Of a stretch of 64,000 nucleotides of DNA, positions 33,815-41,547 are shown piece after piece (position 1 is the first letter of the stretch; each line of letters begins with the position of its first letter). The stretch is from positions 23,928-87,927 of the forward strand of contig NZ_JABFCL010000010.1 in NCBI RefSeq assembly GCF_017566145.1, given 5' to 3'. The notes beneath the pieces were generated by a model that did not search any database, was not told the DNA's origin, and saw nothing but the letters and a program-made list of their open reading frames with translations. The position numbers and the translations under genes are program-made. The DNA is from Bittarella massiliensis (ex Durand et al. 2017) (GTDB lineage Bacteria; Bacillota; Clostridia; Oscillospirales; Ruminococcaceae).

Positions 33815-34159
33815 ATGCAGGTACCAGTGAACCTTGACCAGCTCATCGCTATCGCATCGCTGTTCGTCGCAGCCACCGTCGCAATCGTGAACTCGATACG
33901 CAACCGCAAAACGGATGCGGAGTCCATGCGCGACGAGGCGGCGCGACGCCAGCGCATAGCGGACAAGCTGGACGCAATCGGGGCATCTGTCGATGAGACC
34001 CGTGCCATCGTGAAGACGCTCGACAAAAAAATCGAGCAGCACGGCACGCAAATCACCCGCCTCGAGATGAAGGTGGACGAGCAGGAACGACGTATCACGG
34101 CGCTCGAGAAACGCTGTGAGCGCCATTTCGGCGTGTCCAAGCACAATGACAGCAACTAA
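33815..34159 (+). CDS. Lysis-cassette membrane protein with coiled coil
   Basis: 114 residues from the ATG at 33815 (AAAGAGGTG upstream; the in-frame GTG at 33806 is part of that site). One N-terminal membrane segment (LIAIASLFVAATVAIVNS), then a coiled coil (residues 30-105, TLDKKIEQHGTQITRLEMKV). The topology suits a holin accessory or spanin-like protein anchored in the membrane, in the cytoplasm for a Gram-positive host. Placed between endolysin and holin. Confidence 0.68.
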   Translation: MQVPVNLDQLIAIASLFVAATVAIVNSIRNRKTDAESMRDEAARRQRIADKLDAIGASVDETRAIVKTLDKKIEQHGTQITRLEMKVDEQERRITALEKRCERHFGVSKHNDSN

Positions 34160-34216
34160 CGCAAAAGACGCCGTGAGCGTCGAATTTGAAGCCCTGAAGG
34201 GCGAAAGGAGAACATC

Positions 34217-34477
34217 ATGATGAGTAAGAAGTATTGGATTAACTGGGCTAAGGCTGCGGGAATCCGCGCCGTCAAGACTTTCGCGGAGGCGATGCTCGGC
34301 TTCGTCGGAGTGAGCGGAGTCGCCATGGGGGCCATCGACTGGGGAATGGCCACGAGCGTGGCAACCGCCGCGATGATTGCATCCTTCCTCATGTCCGTCG
34401 TCGGACTCCCCGAGGTGTCCGTCGAAGAGGACGGCGACCTCGCCATCGGCGACCCCGAGGACGACACAATCGAATAG
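34217..34477 (+). CDS. Phage holin (r1t-type)
   Basis: 86 residues; GAAAGGAG before the ATG. INWAKAAGIRAVKTFAEAML, a second membrane segment (TSVATAAMIASFLMSVVG) and then GLPEV match the r1t holin pattern; the tail is acidic (EEDGDLAIGDPEDD). It forms membrane lesions to release the endolysin. Last gene of the late operon. Confidence 0.88.
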   Translation: MMSKKYWINWAKAAGIRAVKTFAEAMLGFVGVSGVAMGAIDWGMATSVATAAMIASFLMSVVGLPEVSVEEDGDLAIGDPEDDTIE

Positions 34478-34489
34478 CCTGAAAGAAGA

Positions 34490-34520
34490 GCGCCATCCCT
34501 TCGAGGGGTGGCGCATTTTT
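34490..34520 (+). terminator. Terminator of the late operon
   Basis: GCGCCATCCC/GGGGTGGCGC stem with TTCGA loop, then ATTTTT. Confidence 0.9.
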
Positions 34521-34581
34521 CGTGCCTCGAAATGCGGGACTACTACCGCCGAGGTACATGCGAGAGGGGCGAACCGCGTTC

Positions 34582-34889
34582 CCCTCAAAAAGTGAAAAAG
34601 CGTTTTTGAGGGGGAAAATCGGATGCTAAACGCTCGTTTATGAGTGGAAAACCATGTGTTTAGGGGGCAAAACTCAACCCTCAAAAACTTTTCAACTTTT
34701 ATTCTATAATCGTATAACAGTACCCCTTTGTGCAAGTAAGTGTATATTTTTATGAGTATTTAAGAATAAGTAAGAAAAATGTTGATATACGAGGATAAAC
34801 GGAAAATTTCACGCTCAAAAAGGGCAAAAATAGGCCAAATTTTTAAGAGTTTTTTTGAGTATTCCGCTCATTTTTGAGTGCAACCCCTC
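34582..34889. repeat. 310-bp AT-rich repeat, copy B
   Basis: Direct-orientation partner of 14388-14698. It begins CCCCTCAAAAA with a nearby inverted TTTTTGAGGGG, includes the 42-base identical run 34668-34709, and shares TTATTCTATAA, GAGTATTTAAGAATAAGTAAG and TTTTTTTGAGTATTCCGCT with copy A. The closing end is less perfect (TTTTTGAGTG) than in copy A. It separates the late block from the reverse-strand lipoprotein gene. Confidence 0.9.
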
Positions 34890-35162
34890 GCCCTTCCCCG
34901 TGTACGACGTGGAAGCTGAGGCTGTTGAGGTTGCTGAGGTTGTCGCCCCGTCAGGGGCGTCGTCCTCCATGTCTTCGGTTTCGCGTTTTCGCGGTATGAG
35001 CTCCCGTGGGAAACGAAATCCCTCCCACGCCTTTATCGGGTCGCGGAAGGGATTTCGTCCATCGTATTTTGGAGTCTTCGGAGCCTTGCCAGGCTCTCCA
35101 TGATAGCTCCCGGCCGTTGGTCCGACGGCTTGCCCTTTCTCGCATGTTGGCGAAGGTGAAGG
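34890..35162. other. Intergenic stretch between repeat B and the lipoprotein gene
   Basis: No supported gene. A perfect 9-bp inverted repeat CGAAATCCC/GGGATTTCG spans 35017-35057 with a 25-base interior. GAGGCTGTTGAGGTTGCTGAGGTT-type short direct repeats occur at 34918-34942. Function unknown. Confidence 0.35.
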
Positions 35163-35195
35163 AAAAAAAGAGACCGCCCGTTTGCACGGGCGGCT
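35163..35195 (-). terminator. Terminator of the reverse-strand lipoprotein gene
   Basis: On the reverse strand GCCGCCCGT/ACGGGCGGT with a short loop is followed by TCTCTTTTTTT. Confidence 0.88.
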
Positions 35196-35218
35196 CCTGT
35201 GGTCGCGATTGCGGGATG

Positions 35219-36367
35219 CTACTTCGTCGCACCGCAGTCGCAGTATTTGTAGTCGACATATGTCTGGGTCTCGTAGTGGCCGTCGTCGCGGGTTCCCACT
35301 TGCACCCTCTTGGTTTCGTAGACGGGCTCTTCGTGGAAGTGCTCTTTCACATAGCCGTTGTCAGGTTCATTGTTGGCAATGTGATTGAATGCGTGGTCTG
35401 CATCTTGGCCTTTCGGAATGACAGCACCGCAATTACAATGCCAGAAGAAACCTTCGGATACCTTCTTGGTTCCGACTTGAACCTGTTGGTTTTCGTAGAC
35501 GGGCACGATGTTGCTCACCCACACCTGCTTTGTGGCGGTGTGGTCCTTCCAGGAGTGCGTGTGGGACGGAGCGGAAGGCTTGCTCGCAGAGCTGTTTCCG
35601 CCGTGGTTCGAAGAACCGCCGTCACCACCGTTGCCAGAAGCGTTGCCTCCGTTGCCGTTGCCGTTGTTGGCTGGCTTGTCAGCGGAAGGCTTGTCTGCGG
35701 GCTTGTCTGCCGGCGTCTCGACTGGGGCCTCGTCGACCTTCGCGTCGTCCTTGGCCTTGTCGGACTCGTCCTTCGCGCCCTCGGCGTTCGGGTTGGCCTC
35801 GATGTTCTTGTCGAGTACCTCGAGCACGGCCTTGCCGTTATCGCCCTTCAGTGACTCGTCGCCCTTGGCGATGGCGTCCTTCGTGTCCTTCACGATTGCC
35901 GTGAGCATCTCGTCGGTCACCTTGTCGGCAGGGATGAGCTTCATCTCCATGTCGATGGAGTTCCCGCCCTTCTCGTCGATGTCCTTCACTTCGAGGGTCT
36001 TGGCGTCCTCGGTCTCGAACAGCTCGTATGCGGAGCCGTCGCTGTTCACGGGGCTGATGACCTTCACCTCGTAGGAGCCGACCTCGAGTTCCACCTCGTA
36101 GGAGCCGATGTTGTCCTCGGACGGTGCCACGGCGTGGTAGAAGTCGACCTTGTCGGCGTCCTTCCTATCGTCGCCATCGGCGCTCTTGATGTGCACGATT
36201 GCGGGCGTGGAGTCCTTCGTCCAGCCCTTGTCGGCCTTGATGTCGATATGTGCGGTCTCGAGCTCTGGCTCTTGCTCTTTATCCGCGCCACCGCCGCACG
36301 CTGTTAGCGCTGCGACCATGGCGAGCGACATGGCGACTGCCATGACGCGTTTCATTCTTCCTTTCAT
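35219..36367 (-). CDS. Prophage-encoded surface lipoprotein (moron)
   Basis: 382 residues, read leftward; AGGAGGTACAACCA before the ATG. Signal peptide MKGRMKRVMAVAMSLAMVAA ends in a lipobox (LTAC), so Cys 24 would be lipidated. After a beta-rich acidic domain (residues 35-165) comes a low-complexity Asp/Lys/Pro then Gly/Asn linker (200-260). The C-terminal domain starts HTHSWKDHT, contains two CxCG pairs (HCNCGAV; YCDCGAT) and two YVW/VYE-type repeats, suggesting a metal-binding module. Placed and oriented like a lysogenic-conversion gene: it would alter the host surface, possibly blocking superinfection or adhering to the host gut. The function itself is inference. Confidence 0.82.
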   Translation of the reverse strand: MKGRMKRVMAVAMSLAMVAALTACGGGADKEQEPELETAHIDIKADKGWTKDSTPAIVHIKSADGDDRKDADKVDFYHAVAPSEDNIGSYEVELEVGSYEVKVISPVNSDGSAYELFETEDAKTLEVKDIDEKGGNSIDMEMKLIPADKVTDEMLTAIVKDTKDAIAKGDESLKGDNGKAVLEVLDKNIEANPNAEGAKDESDKAKDDAKVDEAPVETPADKPADKPSADKPANNGNGNGGNASGNGGDGGSSNHGGNSSASKPSAPSHTHSWKDHTATKQVWVSNIVPVYENQQVQVGTKKVSEGFFWHCNCGAVIPKGQDADHAFNHIANNEPDNGYVKEHFHEEPVYETKRVQVGTRDDGHYETQTYVDYKYCDCGATK

Positions 36368-36566
36368 TTGGTTGTACCTCCTATTATCGGTATATCACTT
36401 GACGACCAGGGGTCGTGCTGGCTTGCTCACGTCTCGCGATTATACCGTTTCTCGTATCCTTCAATATACTACAAAAATGCTCATATTTCAAGGGCTGAAA
36501 TCACAGCCCTATGTATATCAGAACCCCAACGAGTGGCATACTGCTGGCGCTTTCCTCATGTTCTTA
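36368..36566. promoter_or_regulatory. Divergent control region between lipoprotein and regulator genes
   Basis: On the reverse strand a TATAAT (36439-36444) could be the -10 of the lipoprotein gene, with a poor -35. An AGGGCTG/CAGCCCT hairpin lies at 36491-36510. The rightward promoter begins at 36567. Confidence 0.4.
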
Positions 36567-36595
36567 TTTACAAGATGACCCATTGGGTGTATAAT
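36567..36595 (+). promoter_or_regulatory. Regulator-integrase promoter with the same operator as the early promoter
   Basis: TTTACA, 17-base spacer, TATAAT. The spacer holds TGACCCATTGGGTGT (36576-36590) with core ACCC-ATT-GGGT, at the same place relative to the -10 as TCACCCGTTGGGTGA at 8461-8475. Confidence 0.85.
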
Positions 36596-36631
36596 AGTAC
36601 ATATCAATGATACAGATTTGGAGGTGTGATT

Positions 36632-36922
36632 ATGCTTGACAACATCAAAGAGCTGAGCCCCGCCGAGGCCATCGTCGCCCTGCGCAACGCGTATGGCATG
36701 ACGCGACGGGAGTTCTGCGAATATTTCGATATACCGCCGCGCACGTTGCAGAATTGGGAGTATGGCAGCCGTACACCCATGCCGTTCGTCATCGCGTCCA
36801 TCTGCAAGTGCTACGAGACGGAGCAGGAGAACAAGCGTCTGAACGCGTACATCGAGCTGCTAAACCGCCAGAACGAGGAGCTGAAGGCCATGGCCGCGCC
36901 TCGTGCTATGGCTATCGAGTAA
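36632..36922 (+). CDS. HTH regulator, candidate prophage repressor
   Basis: 96 residues from the ATG at 36632, 6 bases after GGAGGTG. Residues 20-50 form a helix-turn-helix of XRE/antitoxin type (MTRREFCEYFDIPPRTLQNW, then EYGSRTP). A helical tail (ENKRLNAYIELLNRQNEELK) could dimerise it, fitting the palindromic operator. It is the only repressor-like protein in the prophage, and its own promoter and the early promoter carry the same operator, so it probably represses both. It lacks a peptidase or sensor domain, so the induction route is unclear. Confidence 0.75.
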   Translation: MLDNIKELSPAEAIVALRNAYGMTRREFCEYFDIPPRTLQNWEYGSRTPMPFVIASICKCYETEQENKRLNAYIELLNRQNEELKAMAAPRAMAIE

Positions 36923-36979
36923 ACAGACAAACACGCCGCTGCGGATTGACGGCGTTATTGATTGAAGGAGGAACAAAAC

Positions 36980-37420
36980 ATGACTGAGAACAAAAAGAGA
37001 ATCGCATACAAGCCGGTGCTTGATTTCGATGGCGGGCTTACCGCCGACCACATTTTGAACATCGACGACGACATGAGGGCTGAGGGCGTGCCCGTTGCCT
37101 ATGTCGACGACGACATCGAGAAGAAGTTCAAAGACGCAGATACCATCTGCTTGAATCCCCGCCCTGTACGTGAACAGCTGGAGGCGGCGTTCGGACAAAA
37201 CGTCGACGACATGGACTTCGAGGCGTCAGAGCTCGACGCGTACTATGAGCTGGTAGACGATTGCGAAACCGACGACGTGGTCGAGGAGAACTTGATTGTG
37301 CTCGAACAGAAGGCAATCGCGGCAGGGTTCGAGATTGTCGAGCGCGACCTCGAGGCAGAGTACGAAGCGAAAGAAGCTGCGAAAAAGGCGCAAGGAGGCA
37401 GCGTGGTGAATGGCAAATAA
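36980..37420 (+). CDS. Acidic protein between regulator and integrase (unknown)
   Basis: 146 residues from the ATG at 36980 (GAAGGAGGAACAAAAC). Strongly acidic with many Asp/Glu (AYVDDDIEKKFKDADTICLN; AYYELVDDCETDDVVEENL). The C-terminus is a Lys/Ala/Glu helix. It overlaps the integrase start by 11 bases, so the two are coupled. A DNA mimic or an integrase partner (directionality factor) is conceivable, but no family is recognised. Confidence 0.65.
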   Translation: MTENKKRIAYKPVLDFDGGLTADHILNIDDDMRAEGVPVAYVDDDIEKKFKDADTICLNPRPVREQLEAAFGQNVDDMDFEASELDAYYELVDDCETDDVVEENLIVLEQKAIAAGFEIVERDLEAEYEAKEAAKKAQGGSVVNGK

Positions 37421-39179
37421 AAGGAAGACCTGCTTCATATACGTGCGCGTGTCCACGAAGATGCAGGCAGAGCAAGGCGAGTCAATCGACGCGCAGCTCT
37501 ACGAGCTGGAGCGCTATGCGAAGCTCAACGACATGCACGTGCTCGGCACGTACATCGACGACGGATACTCCGGCAAGAGCATCACGGGTCGCCCTCACTT
37601 CCAGGAGATGCTGGAGGCGATAAAATCCGGCACCTGCGTCGATTACATCCTCGTGTTCAAGCTGAGCCGTTTCGGACGAAACGCCGCCGACTCGCTCAAC
37701 TCCCTGCAACTCATGCAGGACTACGGCACGAACCTCATATGCGTGAAGGACGGCATCAACTCCGAGGCGCAGATGGGCAAGATGATGATTGCCTTCCTGG
37801 CGGCGTTCGCGGAGATGGAACGCGAGAACATCATCGTGCAGACGTCTGCGGGACGCGAGCAGAAGGCCCGCGAGGGCAAATGGAACGGAGGGCAGGCCCC
37901 CTTCGGATACAAGCTCGTCAAGGACGAGAAAGGCGACGGCCACCTGGAGATTGACGAGGCCGAGGCCGAGGTGGTCCGCCTCATCTTCAAGATGTACACC
38001 AAGACCACCAAGGGAAGCCACGTCATCGCACGCGAGCTGAACGCCAAGGGCTACCGCAAGAAGGTGCGAGGGAACGGCAAGTACGAGTTCTTCGCGCCGG
38101 GCACCATCAAGAACATGCTTCGCAACCCGGTGTACGCCGGCCTCATAGCCTTCGGGCGTCGTCGCATGGAGCTCGTCAAGGGCACGCGCAACGAGTACAA
38201 GCCGGTGGCGCAGAAGAATTTCGACATCTACGAGGGAGAGCACGCGGCCATCATCGACATGGCGACGTGGGAGGCGACGAAGGAGCGACTCGCCAGAGAC
38301 TCCAGACCGTTCCCGGAGCCCAACCCCGACGCCCACGTGCACCTTCTCACGGGCATGCTGCGCTGTCCCGTCTGCGGGCGCGCGATGGTGTCCAACGTGA
38401 CGCCGTCGAAGTACGTCAAGAAGGACGGAACGCTCGGCAAGTCCACCTATGCGTACACGTGCAAGTACAGCAAGAAGCACTTCGGGCCCGACTGCACGTT
38501 CACGAGGCAGTACAGCCAGTCGTACATCGACAAGGAGGTCATCGAGCTGGTGAAGCGCGCGGCGCACTCCGAGGTCTTCTACGAGAGGCTGCGCGAGGAG
38601 CTGGACGACTCCACCGACATCGAGAAGCTGGAGGCCGACGTCGAGCGCATCCGCAAGGCCATAGCGAACAACGAGGCGGCGCGGCGCATGCTGTCGCGCA
38701 AGCTGGACGCGCTGGATGCGGGCGACAAGAACTACGAGCGCAAGTACGAGGACATGCAGGAGCGACTCGACAGGCTGTACGACGAGTGCGGAGAGATGGA
38801 CGACGAGCTGTACAACGCCGAGGCAATGCTGGAGAGCGCGCAGGAGAACCGATTCACGACCAAGACCGTGTACGAGATGCTCGACGAGTTCCAGGAGAAC
38901 TTCGACGGGTACGACCCGCAGAAGCAGAAGGAAATCCTGTGCAGCATCATCGACAGCATAGAGATTAAGCCGGACGCGAACGTCAAGAAAGGCGACTTCA
39001 TAGTGAAGCGCGTGACGTTCAAGTGCCCCGTGTCGTTCTATCGCGGCATGACCGAGGAGATGCAGGAACAGCTGGGCATCGAGACCTTCGAGCGCCTCGA
39101 GACCACGGAGTACGTCCGCGAGGAAAATTCTCGGGACGGGCAACATACAGTCGAGTGCATCTGCCTGTTGGAGCGGTGA
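37410..39179 (+). CDS. int: Large serine integrase with host-derived last five codons
   Basis: 589 residues; AAGGAGG about 12 bases before the ATG. Resolvase catalytic domain: IYVRVSTKMQAEQGESIDAQ with nucleophile Ser 15, then KLSRFGRNAADSLN and FAEMERENI. A recombinase domain (WNGGQAPFGYKLV), a zinc ribbon (LRCPVCGRAMVSN and YSKKHFGPDCTF) and a long coiled coil (residues 395-480) follow. Crossing over at codon 585 means CLLER plus the stop are host rlmD sequence. On the circular phage the frame should continue 112 codons into 7974-8312, for a 696-residue protein. It integrates the phage into rlmD; excision needs a directionality factor that is not identified. Confidence 0.93.
   Translation: MANKRKTCFIYVRVSTKMQAEQGESIDAQLYELERYAKLNDMHVLGTYIDDGYSGKSITGRPHFQEMLEAIKSGTCVDYILVFKLSRFGRNAADSLNSLQLMQDYGTNLICVKDGINSEAQMGKMMIAFLAAFAEMERENIIVQTSAGREQKAREGKWNGGQAPFGYKLVKDEKGDGHLEIDEAEAEVVRLIFKMYTKTTKGSHVIARELNAKGYRKKVRGNGKYEFFAPGTIKNMLRNPVYAGLIAFGRRRMELVKGTRNEYKPVAQKNFDIYEGEHAAIIDMATWEATKERLARDSRPFPEPNPDAHVHLLTGMLRCPVCGRAMVSNVTPSKYVKKDGTLGKSTYAYTCKYSKKHFGPDCTFTRQYSQSYIDKEVIELVKRAAHSEVFYERLREELDDSTDIEKLEADVERIRKAIANNEAARRMLSRKLDALDAGDKNYERKYEDMQERLDRLYDECGEMDDELYNAEAMLESAQENRFTTKTVYEMLDEFQENFDGYDPQKQKEILCSIIDSIEIKPDANVKKGDFIVKRVTFKCPVSFYRGMTEEMQEQLGIETFERLETTEYVREENSRDGQHTVECICLLER
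39162..39166 (+). other. attR crossover (TGCCT identity in integrase gene)
   Basis: TGCCT within integrase codons 585-586, matching 7974-7978 in the same phase. The sequence after it returns to host-like GC-rich DNA. A weak GCCGGC/GCCGGC stem at 39187-39206 may be the old rlmD terminator. Confidence 0.75.
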
Positions 39180-39262
39180 GGGAACCGCCGGCGCGGAGTG
39201 CCGGCAGTCCCCCCCGGCCGGCAGCGGCCCAGCACTGACAAATTTTAGGAGGATTTCTCTCA

Positions 39263-39742
39263 ATGCTGAAGAAGTATCTGCTCATCTTTTTGATCTCCAT
39301 GGTTCCGGTGGTGGAACTGCGGGGGGCCATCCCCTACTCCCAGTTGATGGGGCTGCCCCTCCTCCCCTCTTACATCGTCTGCATCATCGGCAACATGTTG
39401 CCGGTGCCCTTCATCTACCTCTTCGCCCGCAAGGTGTTGGAGTGGGGCTCCACCAAGCCGGTGATCGGCAAACTCTTCTCCTGGTTTTTGCGCAAGGGGG
39501 AGCGGGGCGGCCAAAAGCTGCAGGCCAAGGCCGGCCGCGGCCTCTTTGTGGCCCTGCTCCTCTTTGTGGGCATCCCCCTGCCCGGCACCGGCGCCTGGAC
39601 CGGCACCCTGGCCGCCAGCCTGCTGGACTTCGACTTCAAATCCAGCGTCCTCGCCGTCATGGGTGGGGTGCTGATGGCCGGCGTCATCATGGGCCTGGCC
39701 AGCGCCGGGCTGCTGGGGGCCTTCGGCTTCCTCGCCGCCTAA
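39263..39742 (+). CDS. Small multidrug export protein family (COG2426)
   Basis: 159 residues, first host gene after the prophage; TTTAGGAGG before the ATG. Four or so membrane segments, with LISMVPVVELRGAIPYSQLM near the start and LFVGIPLPGTGAWTGTLAA in the middle, the two hallmark stretches of this DedA-related family. The transported substrate is unsettled. With the prophage absent it would lie about 90 bases downstream of rlmD. Confidence 0.87.
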   Translation: MLKKYLLIFLISMVPVVELRGAIPYSQLMGLPLLPSYIVCIIGNMLPVPFIYLFARKVLEWGSTKPVIGKLFSWFLRKGERGGQKLQAKAGRGLFVALLLFVGIPLPGTGAWTGTLAASLLDFDFKSSVLAVMGGVLMAGVIMGLASAGLLGAFGFLAA

Positions 39743-39750
39743 AAACCGCG

Positions 39751-39787
39751 CGAAAGTGCCGTCCCCCGGCAGGGGGCGGCACTTTCG
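39751..39787. terminator. Terminator-like hairpin
   Basis: CGAAAGTGCCG/CGGCACTTTCG extended by CCCCC/GGGGG; no clear T tract follows, so function is likely but not certain. Confidence 0.65.
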
Positions 39788-39818
39788 TCCGTCAAGTTGT
39801 AAAAAGGAGGGAGAACAG

Positions 39819-40568
39819 ATGCAAACGCCCCGCCCCGCCGCCCTCTCCGGCTTTGGCCTCAAGTGGATCGCCGTCTGCACCATGTTCGCCGACCACGTCG
39901 GGGCCGCCATCCTGGAGCCGGTCTTCCTCCTCCCCCTCTACGGCCTCTACGAGGGCGGGGGCGCAGGCCTCCCCGGCTGGTACGAACCCCTGCTCCTGGC
40001 GAATATGGCGCTGCGCGCCGTCGGGCGGCTGGCCTTCCCCCTCTTCTGCTTTTTGCTGGCAGAGGGGTTTTGCCACACCCGCGACCGGCGGCGCTACGCC
40101 CTGCAACTTTTGATTTTTGCCCTCTTGTCGGAGATCCCCTTTGACCTGGCCTTCGCCCTGGCCCCCTTTGCGCCGGGCGGCCAAAACGTCTATTTTACCC
40201 TCTTTCTGGGGGTTTTGTCCCTGCAGCTGCTGGTCTGGCTGGAGGGGCGGGCGCTGCTCCAGGTGCTGGGGGTGGGCCTCTGCTGTCTGGCGGCGTCCGG
40301 CCTCTGCGCCGACTACGGGGCCACAGGGGTGTTGCTGGCGGCCCTCTTCCACCTGACCCGGCGGCAGCCGGCGGCGCGGGCGGCCATGGGCTCCGCCGCC
40401 CTCCTCTCCCTGGGCCCGTCAGAGCTTCCGGCCCTCCTCTCCCTCCTCCCCATCTCCCTATACAGCGGCGAAAAGGGGCGGGGCCCCAAGTGGTTTTTTT
40501 ACTGGTTTTACCCCCTGCACCTGCTGCTTCTCTGGGGGCTCGGCCGGCTGATCGCCCTGCACCTGTGA
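39819..40568 (+). CDS. TraX-family membrane protein
   Basis: 249 residues from the ATG at 39819 (AAAAAGGAGGGAG). Begins with LKWIAVCTMFADHVGAAI, continues RLAFPLFCFLLAEGFCHTRD and ends with FYWFYPLHLLLLWGLG, the usual TraX order. TraX of F plasmids acetylates pilin, but chromosomal members in Clostridia have no known substrate. Seven to eight membrane segments. Confidence 0.88.
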   Translation: MQTPRPAALSGFGLKWIAVCTMFADHVGAAILEPVFLLPLYGLYEGGGAGLPGWYEPLLLANMALRAVGRLAFPLFCFLLAEGFCHTRDRRRYALQLLIFALLSEIPFDLAFALAPFAPGGQNVYFTLFLGVLSLQLLVWLEGRALLQVLGVGLCCLAASGLCADYGATGVLLAALFHLTRRQPAARAAMGSAALLSLGPSELPALLSLLPISLYSGEKGRGPKWFFYWFYPLHLLLLWGLGRLIALHL

Positions 40569-40819
40569 GGGAAAACACCTCCCCTGCTCTCCCGTTGTGC
40601 CCCCCGTCCCATGGGAAAACCGGCGGAAAGGGCGGGTACGCGTCAGCTCTTGCCCCTGCGCCGCACCGGCCGTAAATCCCGCCCTTTGCCCCTCCAAGCC
40701 GGCGAGGGCAAGAGGGCTCTTTACCCCCATCTAGCCGAACGGCGGACAGCGCGGTACGCCAATATCTTCTTTTTTTTGGCGGCCTGTGTTATACTGAAGG
40801 CGGTTGGGAGGCGATGGGC

Positions 40820-41329
40820 ATGAAACGAATCACGGCAGAGAGAAAAACCGTAAGCCGCCGGGGGTTTACCCTGGTCGAAGTGATCGTGGTATTGGTCATC
40901 CTGGCCATCTTGGCGGCCCTGTTGATCCCCTCCATGGTCAAGTGGATCGACAAGGCCCGCTGGGCAGAGGCCGAGAGCAAGATGGCCCAGGTGCGCCAGG
41001 CCGTCACCGCCACCGCAGTGGAGGCCTATGCGGACGGAAAGCTGGATACCGAGGAGGAGAATGACCGCCGGGTGGACTGTCTCCACGGTACTGACACGGT
41101 GGTTTCCGCCCCCGGTGCGCTGCAAGACTACTTTGTCAGCCATCTCAAGTCCTATCTGGGGGACGATGTGAGCCTGCAAAACTTCTGGATCATGGCTCTC
41201 TACAACCGAGACGGCACCCTCGGCTCCATGGACATCATCTACTACATGGAGGACACCAGCAACCCCCTCTACTGCCTGCACTACCACGAGGACGCCGGCG
41301 GCAGCACCCTGGAGCGCCAGGAACCGTAA
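40820..41329 (+). CDS. Type IV pilin-like prepilin (orphan)
   Basis: 169 residues from the ATG at 40820 (GGGAGG 9 bases upstream; an in-frame ATG at 40814 is only 3 bases from it). Class III signal: SRRGFTLVEVIVVLVILAIL with Gly/Phe cleavage and the Glu at +5, followed by a single N-terminal helix and a small C-terminal domain with two Cys. No prepilin peptidase, ATPase or platform gene is in the window, so it must use machinery encoded elsewhere. Confidence 0.85.
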   Translation: MKRITAERKTVSRRGFTLVEVIVVLVILAILAALLIPSMVKWIDKARWAEAESKMAQVRQAVTATAVEAYADGKLDTEEENDRRVDCLHGTDTVVSAPGALQDYFVSHLKSYLGDDVSLQNFWIMALYNRDGTLGSMDIIYYMEDTSNPLYCLHYHEDAGGSTLERQEP

Positions 41330-41362
41330 GCCGGCAAACCGGCTGTAAAAGACATGTCAAAA

Positions 41363-41393
41363 GGGGGGCGGCTGCTTTTTGGCAGCCGCCCCC
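41363..41393 (+). terminator. Rho-independent terminator-like hairpin
   Basis: GGGGGCGGCTGC/GCAGCCGCCCCC stem with a T-rich loop, followed by ATCCTTCT; only a moderate T tract. Confidence 0.7.
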
Positions 41394-41547
41394 ATCCTTC
41401 TGCTTGCACTCTCATCCCGCCCTGTGCTAAAATAGGGGCGGTTTGTGAACCGGCAAAAAAGGGGCAACGCATCTGCCCTCTACGCCCTTTGTTGCGCGGT
41501 GACCCAAAGGACAGGCGGCGCTCCTGCCGCCCAGGGGAGGTGCTTTT

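Larger units (their letters stand above)
7974..39166 (+). mobile_element. Integrated siphovirus-type prophage in the 3' end of rlmD, with relaxase
   Basis: The unit runs from the TGCCT at 7974 to the TGCCT at 39162. It carries a large serine integrase, an HTH regulator, a P4/D5-type helicase, a MobV relaxase, terminase, head, tail, lysis and moron genes in ordinary phage order. All essential virion modules appear open and full length. No RNA polymerase, DNA polymerase or single-strand-binding protein is recognised. The codon choice (Pro CCG, Lys AAG) and lack of long GGGG/CCCC runs contrast with the flanks, where CCC and AAA dominate. No tRNA is used as target; the target is the coding end of rlmD. 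Confidence 0.95.

Noticed and set aside
34951..35259. Reverse-strand frame downstream of the lipoprotein gene
   Set aside because: It runs through the lipoprotein terminator and has biased composition; no ribosome site.
7974..39166. A conjugative element (ICE) rather than a phage, because of the relaxase
   Set aside because: No coupling protein, VirB4-like ATPase or pilus genes are present, while a complete set of virion and lysis genes is.
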